A stretch of 64,000 nucleotides of DNA from Talinum fruticosum (GCA_021018815.1 JAITYX010000120.1:1-64000); one strand, 5' to 3'. Positions 47,110-59,076 are shown, counted from the stretch's first letter. Program-made: numbers and translations. Notes: generated from the letters alone by a model not told the origin.

Positions 47110-50100
47110 TGTAACAACCCAACTTTAAGAAAACGTATTATCTTTAAAACGTTCAATTACTACGAGCGCATGCATTTTAAATTCCAATTTTCATGTCACA
47201 TTATATATGCGAATATATATTAGTGTTATTTACAATGCAGGACCCGGATGGTAATGATGATGATGATGGTCATATTTTATAAAGTTTAGAACATGACTCA
47301 AAATATCAAATACAACATATTAATCCCCTACTTATTTATTTCAATTAATAAAGTATCGAGGAATAAGTATCGTATTCAAATATATGAGGTTTTTGTTGAA
47401 ATTGTTACTTCAAACGTAAGTAAGTTCTTACTGAATATTTATTTTAGTTTTGAAATTTTTACGAATTAAGACTTGTATAATTTTACTTTATAAATTCAAT
47501 AGTCTTTAAGATAAGAATATTATAATCAAGCATAATAAAAAGATTAGTAGGGAAAGAAATAACAATTTTAAAGTAAAAATAAGAAGATAAAAAGATAGAG
47601 TAAGCATTGAAATTAGAATGGCTATAATTGTGGATTAAGGTTTGGGCCTAATAGAGAGTTGTCTAGTAGCCCAAGTAGATTAGAATTAGGTAATATAAAT
47701 ACAATATAAATACACAAATCCATTATCATCTTCAAAGCCTCTCACCTCCCTCTCACACTATCTCTGTCTCTCTCGCATCTAAAACCGACAGCGACTCGCT
47801 GCTATCCCCTGCTCCCGTTCGGCCATCGACAACCCACCGTCAGGCTACCCGCCACCGCCACCTGCCACCTTCCTGTCACTACCCACCACCATTAGCCACC
47901 ACCATAATCATCATCGGCTGCCACCGACTCCATCAACGCCACCTAACACCACCAAACTACCATTCCTCATCTTCCCTTTTGGCTTGCTCTGTCCTTCCAT
48001 CACCAAGCACCTCCAAATTCCAGTGACCACGGTTACTAATTTCTGTCCAGTCTAGGGATGGCAGAAAAACCCAAACCCGTTTAAAACCCGCAAAACCCGC
48101 CCCATTTAAAACCCGAATGGGTGTTAAAAAATTTTCAAAAATGGGTATGGGGCGGGTATGGTTAAAATGGGTATGGGGTGGGTATGGGTATGGGTTTAGG
48201 CTTCACCCGCCCCATACCCGCCCCATATAACACCCATAACCCGTACCCGCCCCAAACCCGCCCCACTTAAATACCCATAACCCGTTTTGTTAAATGGTTA
48301 AAAAAAAAGTTGAGAAAAGTGGTTTATGAGAGACATAAGGACCAAATTTTGGATTATTTCGATTGTGAAATGTTTGTTAACAAGGTGCTGCACATCTACA
48401 ACCTGCAAGTTTGTGAATTGTTGATTTTTTTTTGGTTGAATTATGAGAACTATTAAATATGGGTTTAATATGAGTATTATTATTTTTAGTCTATTCATAC
48501 CCAAATAAAACCCGCATACCCGCAAAACCCGGTGGGTATGGGTATGGGTATGGATTTTTAACACCCAGTGGGTATGGGTATGGGTATGGGTACGTATTTT
48601 GAAAATGGGTATGGGTATGGGTATGGGTATAGGGAAACCCGCCCGTACCCGCCCCATTGCCATCCCTAGTCCAATCAGCCACCGCCCGACCACCAGGCTG
48701 ATTCCACGACCACCTAAACACCACTAAACCACCCAACAACACTTCCTTCTCTCACTATCTTTGCCTCTACCGCCTTCTGCCACTCCTCTCGTTGGCCGTA
48801 GTCGCCTATCACCGCCCTCGACTACCTTCTGCTGGTATTGTCTCGCCACCTGCCAACTTCTGGTCATTTCCCATCCCACCACCGTAAACCACCACAAATT
48901 CCTCCTTCAACTTCCTCCATTTTTACTTAAGTAAAATTCTAATTTGAATTTTTATAGGAATTTAGATTAAATCTAGATAACATTGTTGGTGCTTGATTTA
49001 GTTATTTAAGTGTTGACAAACTTACTATGACATTGACATTGAAGTATATTTGGGTTAAATGAAATTAAAGTAAAATTTGTGGCAAAATTGGTATAAGTGT
49101 ATGGTTAAATTCAATAAAGATATGGCAAATTGGTAGAGTGTTCATGGTATGTGATTGAATTAGCTAAAGATGAGGATACTAAATTTTACTAATCGTGATG
49201 CATACTTAATTAAGTATCAATTTAGGAAAAATTTAGGTTAAGTTGAGTTAATATGAAATATGTGCAATTGGAAGATTTGAGATCGATAATTATGTTTAAG
49301 TAATGCAAGGTGTAGGGTGGCAAAACAATAATGTATGCATGATTAATAAAGATGTAGTTATAATTAAGTTATTGGGTTATCTTGTATGCTTAAATTAATA
49401 AGGATTGAACCTAAGGGTAGAGCTAGAATTTGATGAATATTAAGGATAATGCAAACCTTGTTAAAATTGTGATTTTAGATTTAATTTAGTGTGGAGCATG
49501 TGTCAATTGGTGAGATTTGGGATGTAAGCGAGTTAACATAATGTCATACATGTGGAGAAAGATATGAGTTAAGCATCTCTTTTTCGATTAAATTATGGAG
49601 TAAGTAGGAAGATAAATAAACAAATAAATACATAGATAAAGGAATGAAAATGGAGAATTGACCTTTCTTAACGAGATTTATTTTTGTAAAATTTTATATT
49701 CAAGGCCATCAATCATCGCTCGTTCGGATCCCGCTCAAGGTCACAAAGGAAGGAGATTAATGTCAGCCAACAATCAAAATTCAGTTCATTAGGTACGTTC
49801 ATTGATCGTGCCTTTCAATGTTTTATTTACAAATCAAGACCGAATATGGTCGACATCAGCAAACAACGAAGAATTACTTGCAAATATTATTTGCCATCAT
49901 TAATATGGACCCGCTCCATCAAGTACCATTATTTGATACGCCTCAATATTTAGGTTGGTCACACCGTACACGTTGACCACCTTCAACCCGACTATCCAAT
50001 CGGTCCGGGTGTGTGCACATGCGTTTAGAGGAAACCCGATGATCGTAAGGGATCCATTCATATAATAAATGAGCAACTGTGTTAAATTATGCTCACCCCC

Positions 50101-50297
50101 TCATGTACTTTTGCATAAGTTGTATTTGCCTAGCAAGGTATAACCACGAGTAAAATACATATAGATATATTCAGAGGCTTGCCCTTTCCACTGGTAAGGG
50201 CGGCGGTAATGTCACCGACCTCCCTTCGTTGCGCTAATAATCGGCTAGCGGTTTGTTTAGACTATAACCGGTGATTACCGGGTTTTGGGGCATTACA
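47110..50297 (+). repeat. Tekay-like 3' LTR of the nested element, with MITE
   Basis: Starts TGTAACAACCCAAC directly after the purine tract and ends ggggcattaca. It is 3.19 kb because of a 616-bp MITE at 48053-48668; without it about 2.57 kb. A segment of about 240 bp present in the 5' LTR (roughly 42740-42970) is missing near 50100. Insertion flanks: tctct (40427-40431) and a similar ttctct beginning at 50298, so the duplication is plausible but in low-complexity sequence. Confidence 0.85.
48053..48668. mobile_element. hAT MITE, 616 bp
   Basis: Perfect inverted ends TAGGGATGGCA / TGCCATCCCTA, flanked by 8-bp duplications gtccagtc (48045-48052) and gtccaatc (48669-48676), one mismatch. The paralogous 5' LTR has the unfilled site gcccggtc at 41353-41360. 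Inside are blocks of GGGTAT/CCCGCC repeats near both ends and a unique middle (48290-48490), no transposase. Size and duplication fit hAT. Confidence 0.9.
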
Positions 50298-50298
50298 T

Positions 50299-50685
50299 TC
50301 TCTTTTCCCGACACTCAAAAGAAACAAAATTATGTTGCTCTATCAATTATCGAAGCTGAGTACATTGCAGCTAGAGCCCGCTATGCTAAGATTCCGTGGA
50401 TCAAGCAAGCACTTGAAGGATCTAGGGCTATCATTCAAATCTATCCCAATCAAATGTGGCAATCCTAGTGCGATCAGCATTACCAAGAATCCGGTTCAAG
50501 CACTAAAAACATAGCATATTGAGGTCAAATATAATTTCGAGAGACCATTATGAGAAAGGTGATATTGAACTTGAATTCATTCCTACGAAATTTCAGTTAG
50601 TCGATATTTTCACTAAGCCACTTATCGAGGATCAGTTTTGCTTCATTAGGAATGAGCTAGGTATGATTAATGCATGATTATGAGA
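50299..50685 (+). pseudogene. Ty1/copia RNase H, end
   Basis: Continues the frame cut at 40431: KKQNYVALSIIEAEYIAARA, then ARYAKIPWIKQALEG, where copia RNase H ends, followed in shifted frames by DHYEKGDIELEFIP-like text and TKPLIEDQFCFI near 50620. Then a stop (nearly the end of pol). Confidence 0.8.
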
Positions 50686-52874
50686 TATTTAAGTGATTTA
50701 TCCTTACATAATTATGTGTTATATGTTTTCTTCTCGTTTGTATAACAAATGGATTAGTTGATCGAGTGAAACCGAGCTATGAGTTATTAGTTCTCTCGAA
50801 TATTATGAGTCACTCGGAAAACAAACTGGGTCGGACTTAGTTTTTAAGCAAATGGACATCAAAGTTCGGAATTATCTCTAGATAAATGGAGAATTTCAGA
50901 ATTTTTTTTAAAAAATGATTTCTTCTCTGTCTCTCTTTTTCTTTCTATTGCACCAAAAAGCCCCTCACCAAAACTCCTCAATAGGGTACCTCTAATCCCT
51001 CTAAAATCTTTGTCATCCAACATCTCACGTTGGACGATAAATTCTTCCCAACCACTTTTTTTCGTGGTTGCAATATATTAAAAGCACTCGGAGTGTACAA
51101 CTATTTGTGCTTCAATGAATTCATTTATCCCGAACTTGTTGTCAAGTTCTATTCTAATATGTCTAACTCTTAGGGAATGATTACCTCATGAGTTCAAGAG
51201 AAGGTTGTTTGTGTCAACCTCTCTCTTCTTCACGGACTTTTCAAAGTCTCTTCTCTTTTTCTTAATCTGTTATCCCATACCATTTACGGAGATTGCTGAT
51301 GAATTCTTTGAGAAGCACATCAAGGAAGTCCCTAAGTCATGCGAAAATTTCTCGGTGACTCGGATGAAGACCGAGGCCGGACTACTCTGTTTCCTTTTGA
51401 TGAGAACATTCTTATCTCGTCATTCCAGCAAAGCGAATCCCAACTCCAAGATTCTCAAAGCTTTATTTGATATTTTAGAGGGTTACGACGTAGACCTCTT
51501 ACCCTCTATTATTGAGCAGATAGCCTCTGCAGCAGCTCAGTCCAAAAATCTGCTCCATTTCCCTTCGGAGCCCTTTTGATCGTTATTTTCAAACAGCTCA
51601 AAATTCCCCTCCCTCAAATCCAAATGTAGCTTCGAGGCCGACATTGTGGTTGGTAGAAAGGAGCTTTTGGGCTACGAGTACTAGGAAGTCAAGCCCGGTG
51701 TCCGGGTCTATGGGTCCGACTTGAAACCTCCTTCACCCCCTTCCACTCGGACTCGGAATCTTCCGCCACTTCCTCCTCCCTCTCGCTGGTCCCTCTACTT
51801 CGAACCACCTCCTACAACCTCTCGCTGCTATGTTTACCGTGTTAGTGGGCAAAATCTCTTCGTGTCCGAAGAACTTCGAGACACTCTTCGCTCTCTCAAA
51901 AATGTCCTTCAAGGCCTGGTTATCAAGTAGAAGACTGGCCAGTCTCAAATCCGGGAGAACTAGGATCCGTTGATTGAGCTCAAGGGCATCATCGCTGAGC
52001 AACACGAACCGCTCCAACCTCTTCAAGAACGTAGGTCCAAGGCTGCTTAGGACCTCTCCAACCCATCCAAGTCTACTTTGGCTGAGGTCAAAGAAGAAGA
52101 AGCTGCAGCAGGAGCAGCTCGACCTAAGGAGGAGAAGGAAGAGGAGAAAGAGAAAGAGAAAGAGGAGGCCGCTCAACCTCGAGGGCCAAGGTGCAGCAGC
52201 TCTAGAACCAGAACCGATCTCCTCGGATAACGATCCGAGTGGGTCGAAGAAGCTGGGGACGTTGGTCGATCCACAACCGCTAAGTCGAAGCACCACCATC
52301 TGTCGTGTTTCAGGAGTATGAGCCTGAGGAAGACATACCCCGGCTCAGCACAACCAGGACAGAGCAACTTCGGACATACCTGTGCTGCCGCTGCTGCGAT
52401 CATCCACCTCCTCCCAAGCTTATCAGTGCTGGCGCACCGCCTATCCCTCCTCCTCTCGACAGCCAACCCCCTCTTAGTCTATTTTCTTTATTTTTTGTGT
52501 CCAACATCAATTGTACTCACTTGATATTTTCTTCCCTCCTTTTTGATGAAATGCTAGGGGAGAAATATAGAAATCTTGATGTTGTGTTTAGGGGAGCTCA
52601 CCCTCTCTTTCTTTGAGCATGAATGAATGTTTTTTTTCTTCCGAACAAACTTATTTTTGAGTTATATGTTTATGAGTTAGATACTTGTTCTTACTTTTCT
52701 GCTCCGATATAATCTGTTATGAGTGATGATACGATCTCGCAATACATTTTCTAAGTATAGAATGTCTCTCGTCCGTCACTCCTCGCTCCGATATGTTCTC
52801 GCATAGTGAAAATGAAAACTCATGTTTCGCACTAACAAGTTTCTATCTAAGTGTGGAATGCCTTTCATCAAAAA
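50686..52874 (+). mobile_element. Post-pol region of the copia element
   Basis: About 2.2 kb between pol and the polypurine tract, unusually long for a plain copia element and typical of Sirevirus-type elements that carry an extra ORF. Frames at 51205-51579 and 51721-51930 encode short unrelated stretches; 52080-52180 encodes a run of Lys/Glu (AEVKEEEAAAGAARPKEE…), a coiled-coil-like feature. Frames are broken, so a full extra protein cannot be read. The end at 52480-52870 matches 130-461. Assignment to Sirevirus is inferred. Confidence 0.5.
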
Positions 52875-52905
52875 GGAGGAGAGTGAATGAAGACTCGGAC
52901 CTTAC
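52875..52905 (+). repeat. Polypurine tract and truncated 3' LTR start of the copia element
   Basis: aaaaaggaggagag followed by TGAATGAAGACTCGGACC, the same start as the LTR at 462 with a small insertion. Identity to the other LTRs fades after about 20 bp, so the 3' LTR is truncated or replaced by other sequence here. Confidence 0.65.
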
Positions 52906-53117
52906 AGATACATCAAAATTAGTAAAATTTTGATTTCACATAGCGAAAATGTCAAACAAAATAAGGCTTAGCTTAAATAAAGTTTCATAATTTTTAACTT
53001 TTTTTAACCTAGGTATACATGAGTGTTTTGATCTAAAAAGTACCAATTTTAACAATCAACAGGCTTTTCTTTGGCCACCTCCACATCAAAGAGAGTGCAT
53101 TTTCATTAAATAAGATT

Positions 53118-53149
<32 letters not shown>

Positions 53150-54304
53150 TTTATAGTAGACATAAGAACATGCATTAAATAAGGTGAGACTTTAAATTAA
53201 AGTATTAAGTTCTTTTTTCATAAAAATTTTTATAAAAAACTTTCATTTGGGTAATAGTTTACAAGATTATTATTTGTGATCCAAGATAATAATTTGTGTT
53301 CATAGTAGTTTACAAGATAATACTTTACAAGATTATTAAAGGAAGTAAAATGGTAATTTATTTAAAAAATTATTTTAGAATATAAATTATTAAATTAATT
53401 TAGGAAATAAATCCATTTAAATGCATTCAATCAATTAAATAATACGAACAAAAATATACACCTAACAATAAACAAAAAAAAATCAAAGCAACAATTCAAC
53501 AAGTATACTTCTTTCATATACTTCCTTCATAGTTAACAATATACATGAATAAATTATGAACTCTATATATGTCCATACAGTTCACAGCTTAAACAAAAAC
53601 AATTCATACACCTCTTTCATAGTTAGCTCTTAATCCATTTCAACTTTATATGAACTCCTCCACCTAACAATTCATACGTCAATAAGTTAAATAAAAATAT
53701 GATACAAATCGAATTGACGATAAAAAAAAAAGCAACTTAATCCAAATGAGTGGGAACAAAATGTAATCTTATTTAAAATCAACCCCATCTAAATTTGAAA
53801 CAACTCATGTATATTTTACAAAAAGTTAAAAAAAAACTTGAGGAAAACAAAAACCAGTTTAAAAATTTTAAAATTATTTTCATTTTATACTTTTTTTCCT
53901 CCCATTTTGTTGAATAAATATATTATATTCCTAGAAAAAAACTGTTAAAATGACTTATTTATAGAAATAAATATCCTTTAATAATTAGATTATACAAATA
54001 AATTTCATAATTAGATTATAATTAGTTTGTTTGTATAATTTATAATAGCTTCCATTAAAGAATTTTCTCTCCTTAAATAAATTTCCATTTTAAAATTTAT
54101 TTCTTCCTATTTCCTCGAATAAATAATTTATATAAGTAGTTGTTAACTTCAACGAGACTAATTTTAAACTTCACCTATGTATATATAATAGTCATTGTTA
54201 TTCATTTTATTAAAAAAAGTAATATTAATTTTTCCTCTAACCTAATATTATAAAACATACACAAATAAATAACAATTCGTGCAACGCACGAGTCCGAAAA
54301 CTAG
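52906..54304 (+). mobile_element. AT-rich region ending in a Helitron-like 3' end
   Basis: The right end has CGTGCAACGCACG (stem 5 bp, loop 3, 54278-54290), ten bases, then CTAG (54301-54304) followed by T. A GC-rich hairpin about 10-12 bases before CTRR and insertion before T are Helitron hallmarks. The 5' end is not certain; a TC after A near 53086 is one option. The interior is AT-rich with a (TA)n run at 53125-53150 and no Rep/helicase, so the element would be non-autonomous. Short ORFs are absent. Confidence 0.55.
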
Positions 54305-54971
54305 TTTGGTTAATAAGTTTGGCACTGCCCTAGAGATCAAATAACAAAAGAGGCACAAGAAGGTTTATGAAGCGCAACTGAGCGAGGAGAGGCTATAAAT
54401 GACTCGATATCCCGAGTGCAAAATCCTATGCTCCTATCAAATGACACTTCAAGTATCAAGAAAGCAAGAGCATTTGGCACATTTGACGAGGGTGGAGTTT
54501 CATACTTGCCATTAAATTTTCGATCTTGGTGGCCATAATTGTTTTGTTGTGGGTCGTGTCTAATGATTATGCAACCCTCAATTTCCGTTGGCAAGCCCTC
54601 TAGGCCAATACCCTGGAAAGAAATCCTAGTAGGTGGGCCCCGTTGAAAAAAGTAGTATAAAAAAGCTAGGTCAAACGGGTCGAATTGCCATGTTTGAACG
54701 AACTTGGCTGGGACCGGGGGCGGGGGCAAGTCGCAGGCTCAAATGATTGACTTCAAATGCAAATTAGTAAGATTCTCACCCTGAACCACAATCGCTCAAG
54801 GTTGATAAGTCTAATAACGAATCTCCTGCTAAAAGGATGGTTTCTAGCTGATTACCTCCTGGTAAGGACTTTTAAACATCCCATTTAACTTTCAAAAAAC
54901 ATCCATCCAAATGTTATATATATTCTCCTACTATACGTTATAAGGTAGACTCATTATTTTCATACCAACAG
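54305..54971 (-). other. Unassigned region with one 130-codon ORF
   Basis: The minus-strand ORF 54729-54337 begins MPPPPVPAKFVQTWQFDPFD and has no domain I recognise. It lies just downstream of the trihelix gene on the same strand. It may be a chance ORF or a fragment of a protein; I would not call it a gene. The rest shows nothing recognisable. Confidence 0.25.
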
Positions 54972-55094
54972 ATGATTTCTCCAATGCATTTAGCTCTAGG
55001 TAGCCGGCACTCAACCTCCCTGCAAATTAATTACTCTGAAAGCAACACAAAAGCACACAAAGCGTATACTAAGCAGTCAAACAATAGCAATTCA

Positions 55095-56966
55095 TTAAGC
55101 ACACTTATTATTTTCACCCTTGTTGACCTTCATCCCATAATTACTCTCCCATCCGAGGCTCTCCCCATCTCCCAGGAAGAACCTCAAGCAGCTGTCATTC
55201 ATCATGTTGCCTGCATTACTATTCATGTCGGAGTTATGAGATGATGGCGATGACTGCCCCTCGTTGCCAACTTGGTTCATGAATGACTTCCTGTGATTGC
55301 TGGCCAATTCCTTGCTTTTCTCCTTGAGGAGGAGCTTGTTGTTGATGTTATCCCATTTCTCTTTGCACACGATCGCACTCCTTTCATACCCCAAGTAGGC
55401 CATTTTTGTGGCTATGTCCTCCCACAACACTTCCTCCGAAAACCCACACTGATGGAACCTCGACTCAAGGCTGTTCCTGAACTGGAAGAGTTGTGTTATC
55501 TCTAGCTCAGACCATTGGTTATTTGTTAGGGTCTCCAAGGCCTTCAAAAGGATGGAGTCACGGGCCTCAATCCAGGCCCAAAAGTTTTGCTCTCGCTCTA
55601 CCCAAGCTGCCTCTTGCTTCCTCCACTCCTCCTCCCTAGCCATCGTCTGTTGCTCCCTCCCTTCTATAGTCTGCATTATTTTCTCAAGCCAGGCCTCCTG
55701 CTTCTCCATCATCTTCCTCGTATGCATGTCAATGAACTCTTGTATCTTTGCCTTCCAGCGTGCCCCCTTCCTCTTCTTCCTCAATCCATTGCTCTCCGTG
55801 GCGGCCAGTTCATCCTCTGATGACGAGGTGTCGAAGTCCTCCGACGAGGTGGAGACGCTTAGGCTGGTGTTTAGTTGGGGATTGTTGGGAAAGTGAGGGG
55901 TATTTCCAGGAATGTGGGCATCTGGAGTTGAGGTTGGGTGGCTGCTGCCATAAAGAGCCTCAAGCTGCCTGAAGAATCTGTAGTGCTTCCCATCTTGCCT
56001 TCCAGCCTTGGTTTTCTTGTAGTATTTGTATAAGTTCTCGAATTTCTCGCGGCACTTCTTCCCGCTTCTTTGGTAACCATGCTCCTCCGACATTGTCCTA
56101 CACCGATAGGTCCAGATCCAAGATTAATGAAGGCCGTCAAAATCCAGCCTAACTTAATTCACAGAGCAACGAGTAGAAAAGCAAAGCCATGGCATTAATC
56201 CAAACGAACATACATACTCCCTCCACTTCATAATAAATGTGATTTTAATTATTTTTTTTGTTTTAAAATATCTGTCACTTTACAATTCAAATGAAATGTT
56301 AATGACTAATTTACCAATATCATCCTTCTTAAGTACTTTTTTTCTCTCCTTTTTTTATTGATTTTGTTATTTTAATAAAACATTGGGGCAACTTGGGTTT
56401 TTAATACAAATTTAGTCATAATTTTGTGTTTCTTCTGTATTCTCTCATAATGTTAAAATGACATTTATTTTAAAACAGATGGAAGATTTTTCTATTTTTT
56501 TATTTCATATTAGAGTATGAAACCATTCATGGCCTTCAACCATCTACTTAAGGTTTTGTTGTGTTTATTCTACAATTATCCTGGACTACAACATTTATAT
56601 TTTTTGGCTATCTTAGGCTACAATGATGGTTTTTTCTAAGGCAATAGCTATTATTTTGTTTATTTCCCTTCCCAGAAATATGACCAAAAAAAAATATATG
56701 TTTATTTTTACTTTCTTAGAATACAAACAATCAACCAGTCAGACACGCTCAGTAATGTGTATTGCTGCTGTTGAAGAATTGATGAGAGTAAGTAATGCGT
56801 GAATTATATGTCCTTCCCTTTGGAACCATAAGAGATCGCCAAATTTTTGGCTCATGAAATACTTTTAACAAATTTCCAGAGGTGGAAACCCTAAGTTGAT
56901 TTTCTGGTATAAAAGGGGAGGGGGTAATTAAGTTGCATGATAATAGCTTTTTAAAATTTAATTCCC

Positions 56967-57016
<50 letters not shown>

Positions 57017-57641
57017 TGCATATTATAGATTTCCAAGAGTAAGAGAATGGGAAACGACGAATCCCTAGGAATCCCCGAAGAAGATTTACATTGCTAGTGC
57101 TGAAGAATAAAAAGAGGCTAGCAGCTTTATTCACAGTAAGGATTTGCAAAAGTTTTACCCGGACAAAAAGAAAAAGAACAAAAAGAGAAAAAGAGGGGAA
57201 AAAATTTAGTTTTATACCAAGCGACTTCGTCCCATAGAGGACCTTTCTGGTTCGATTCCTTGAACTTATGATCGAGAGTAGATCTGATCTCAAGAAGTGT
57301 AAGGGTTTCCTGTCTTGGCCACCTTGCGGAGATTCCATCTCCGCCGTCCATTCCGCAACAGTTGGAGGGTGCAGCGGTGGCGGTGGTCGTTGTGGAGTCA
57401 GAGTTGAACTGCTCCTGATGCTGATGGTGGAGCATCTCGGTGGCGGCCACATGACGGCTCATCACCAGCATCTCCATCTGGGGTTGATCCTGCTCCTGCT
57501 GCGCCTCCGGGGTTGGGTGGCGGAAGAGTTCCGGGGAGGTTGAGGGGGAGGTGCGTAGGGAGGGAACTGGACTAGTGCTGCCCCTGTTCTACTGATGAAT
57601 TGCCGTTGATCGAATATCCCGTACTGATCGTCCATATCCAT
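55095..57641 (-). CDS. PTL: Trihelix transcription factor, PETAL LOSS / GT-2-like
   Basis: Two exons: 57641-57218 and 56097-55095, intron 57217-56098 (GT…TAG). Counting from the internal ATG at 57477 there are 420 codons. First trihelix (about residues 52-138): RWPRQETLTLLEIRSTL, NQKGPLWDEVA, split by the intron, then SEEHGYQRSGKKCREKFENL and HYRFFRQLEALYG. Linker with SSSED acidic/Ser-rich part, LRKKRKG basic cluster, a long charged coiled coil (EEEWRKQEAAWVEREQNFW). Second trihelix from residue about 282: WSELEITQLFQFRNSLESRF, EEVLWEDIATKMAYLGYERS, AIVCKEKWDNINNKL. Such proteins bind GT-element DNA in the nucleus; PTL limits growth between sepals and sets petal initiation. The true N-terminus probably starts at 57641 (MDMDDQYGIF) but needs one extra base near 57533. 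Compared with relatives, three residues (usually EGK) are missing before AGRQDGK. Confidence 0.85.
56967..57015. repeat. (ATT)n microsatellite in the trihelix intron
   Basis: About 16 units of TTA/ATT, inside the 1.1-kb intron. The minus-strand ORF 57036-56749 (poly-Ile) arises from it. Confidence 0.95.
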
Positions 57642-57869
57642 GGCCGGGTCATATGACGACTTCGGAGGGAGAGAGAGAGAGGAGTGGGGAAGAGAAAGCG
57701 AGAGTGGCGGATCGTGTCCTTCACGGGGAGGGGGAAGGATACGGTGGTGAGGCTTAAGCTAGTAGAGTACTGGAGTGTATGATAGTGTTTAGGCGATGAC
57801 AGCGGCGTTGAATCTAAGTTAAAATATGTTGGTCTTTTCGGACCTCACAAATCATGTGTCCGACTTCGC
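57642..57869 (-). promoter_or_regulatory. 5' flank of the trihelix gene
   Basis: On the minus strand this begins the leader with a CT-rich stretch (57668-57715, GA-rich on +), common in plant 5' UTRs. No clear TATA element was identified. Beyond about 57830 the MITE-rich region starts. Confidence 0.4.
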
Positions 57870-59076
57870 CCAAAATTTTTAAGGTTGTGTTTAGCAGATA
57901 GCGTTTGAGGTAATAATTAGTATTTTGAAGGACGGAAAACACTACTTATCTAAAAATATAAGGCCCTATTCGGCAAAATGAGCTATTTGAGTAGCGGATA
58001 ACTGTTTTTATAGTTGATAATCTGTTTATATAGCTGATAGCTGTTAGATTTTAGTTGTCGGAGGATAGTTGTTCAATTGAGCGGTTGAATAAATGTGTTC
58101 TGTAAATTTAGCGGTTGAGTTAGCTGATTATTGTAAATTGACGTAAAAGGATATAAATAATTTGTCAAATATAAATGAATGAAGCCCTGTTCGCAACAGC
58201 GTTTGAAGTAACTTTTAGCGTTTTGACCAAGTCAAAACACTAATCAACCAAATATTAGCTTCGGTAAGGTAGTGTTTTAACTAGCGTTTGCAGTAGCTTT
58301 TAGCGTTTCAAGTAGTGTTTCGAAAAGTTAAGAATATTAGCTTTTCACATTTGAAAGTAGCGGTTCATATTTTTTGACAAAAAAACCCTTCATTCATTTA
58401 TATTTGATAAATTATTTATATCCTTTTACGTCAATTTATAATAATCAGTTAACTCAACCGCTAAATTTACCGAACACATTTATTCAACCGCTCAATTGAA
58501 CCGCTATTCGCTAACAGACTAAAATCTAACGACTATTCGCTAACAGACTAAAATCTAACAGACTATCCGCTACTCAAATAGCTCATTTTGCCGAACAGGG
58601 CCTAAATGTTCGGCAAGGCAGTGTTTGACATAGTGAGTAGAGTTTTAGGTAGTGTTTTTGAAAAGCAACTCAAAGTAACGTTTTCAAAAACACTACCTAG
58701 TGTTTACACATAATTTCCAAAATTCTCCTTTTTATTTTCTAAAATCTTTTATCAATTATTTCCTTTTAAGTCATTTTATACAAATGTGCTACTTAAACAG
58801 TTAATATTACCGAACACACTTATATCAAATCACCAGTTGAACATTTAACCACTAACCACTAGCCAAGAATATGACTAATTGCTAATAAAACAACTAACAC
58901 CTACTAAAACATCTAACCACTACTAAAACAACTAATTTTACCGAACACCCCTGAATTATGAACACAATTTTTCAATTCGAATTCCAAAAATTTACAAACT
59001 AGTACGTCAAATTTAATTCAAATTTATTTGACTTATTGAGTAAAAATAATAAAAATAATAATTTTAACTTTGTGGC
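57870..59076. repeat. MITE cluster upstream of the trihelix gene
   Basis: Contains the foldback element 57962-58602 and, on both sides and inside it, fragments with 'tagcgttt(g/c)aagtag' and 'gttcggcaaggcagtgttt' words that also look MITE-derived (e.g. 57880-57960; 58185-58390; 58607-58940). 58980-59076 is AT-rich with no feature. No genes. Confidence 0.55.
57962..58602. mobile_element. Tourist-like (PIF/Harbinger) foldback MITE
   Basis: Starts GGCCCTATTCGGCAAAATG and ends CATTTTGCCGAACAGGGCC, flanked by taa on both sides (57959-57961 and 58603-58605), the 3-bp duplication typical of PIF/Harbinger. The arms are about 220 bp each (to about 58180 and from about 58395) with matching text such as agctatttgagtagcgga and aattgacgtaaaaggatat. 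The loop (58185-58390) is a different repeat. No transposase. Confidence 0.85.

Noticed and set aside
48298..48742. ORFs with THTHTH or PIPIPI repeats, and telomere-like GGGTAT repeats
   Set aside because: The repeat is internal to a hAT MITE with TIRs and an 8-bp duplication; the unit GGGTAT is not the plant telomere unit and the array is short.
54337..54729. 130-codon minus-strand ORF as a gene
   Set aside because: No recognised domain, no exon partner, next to transposon remains; kept only as an unassigned region.
55293..55972. Plus-strand ORFs across the trihelix exon
   Set aside because: They are antisense to a clearly conserved trihelix coding exon.
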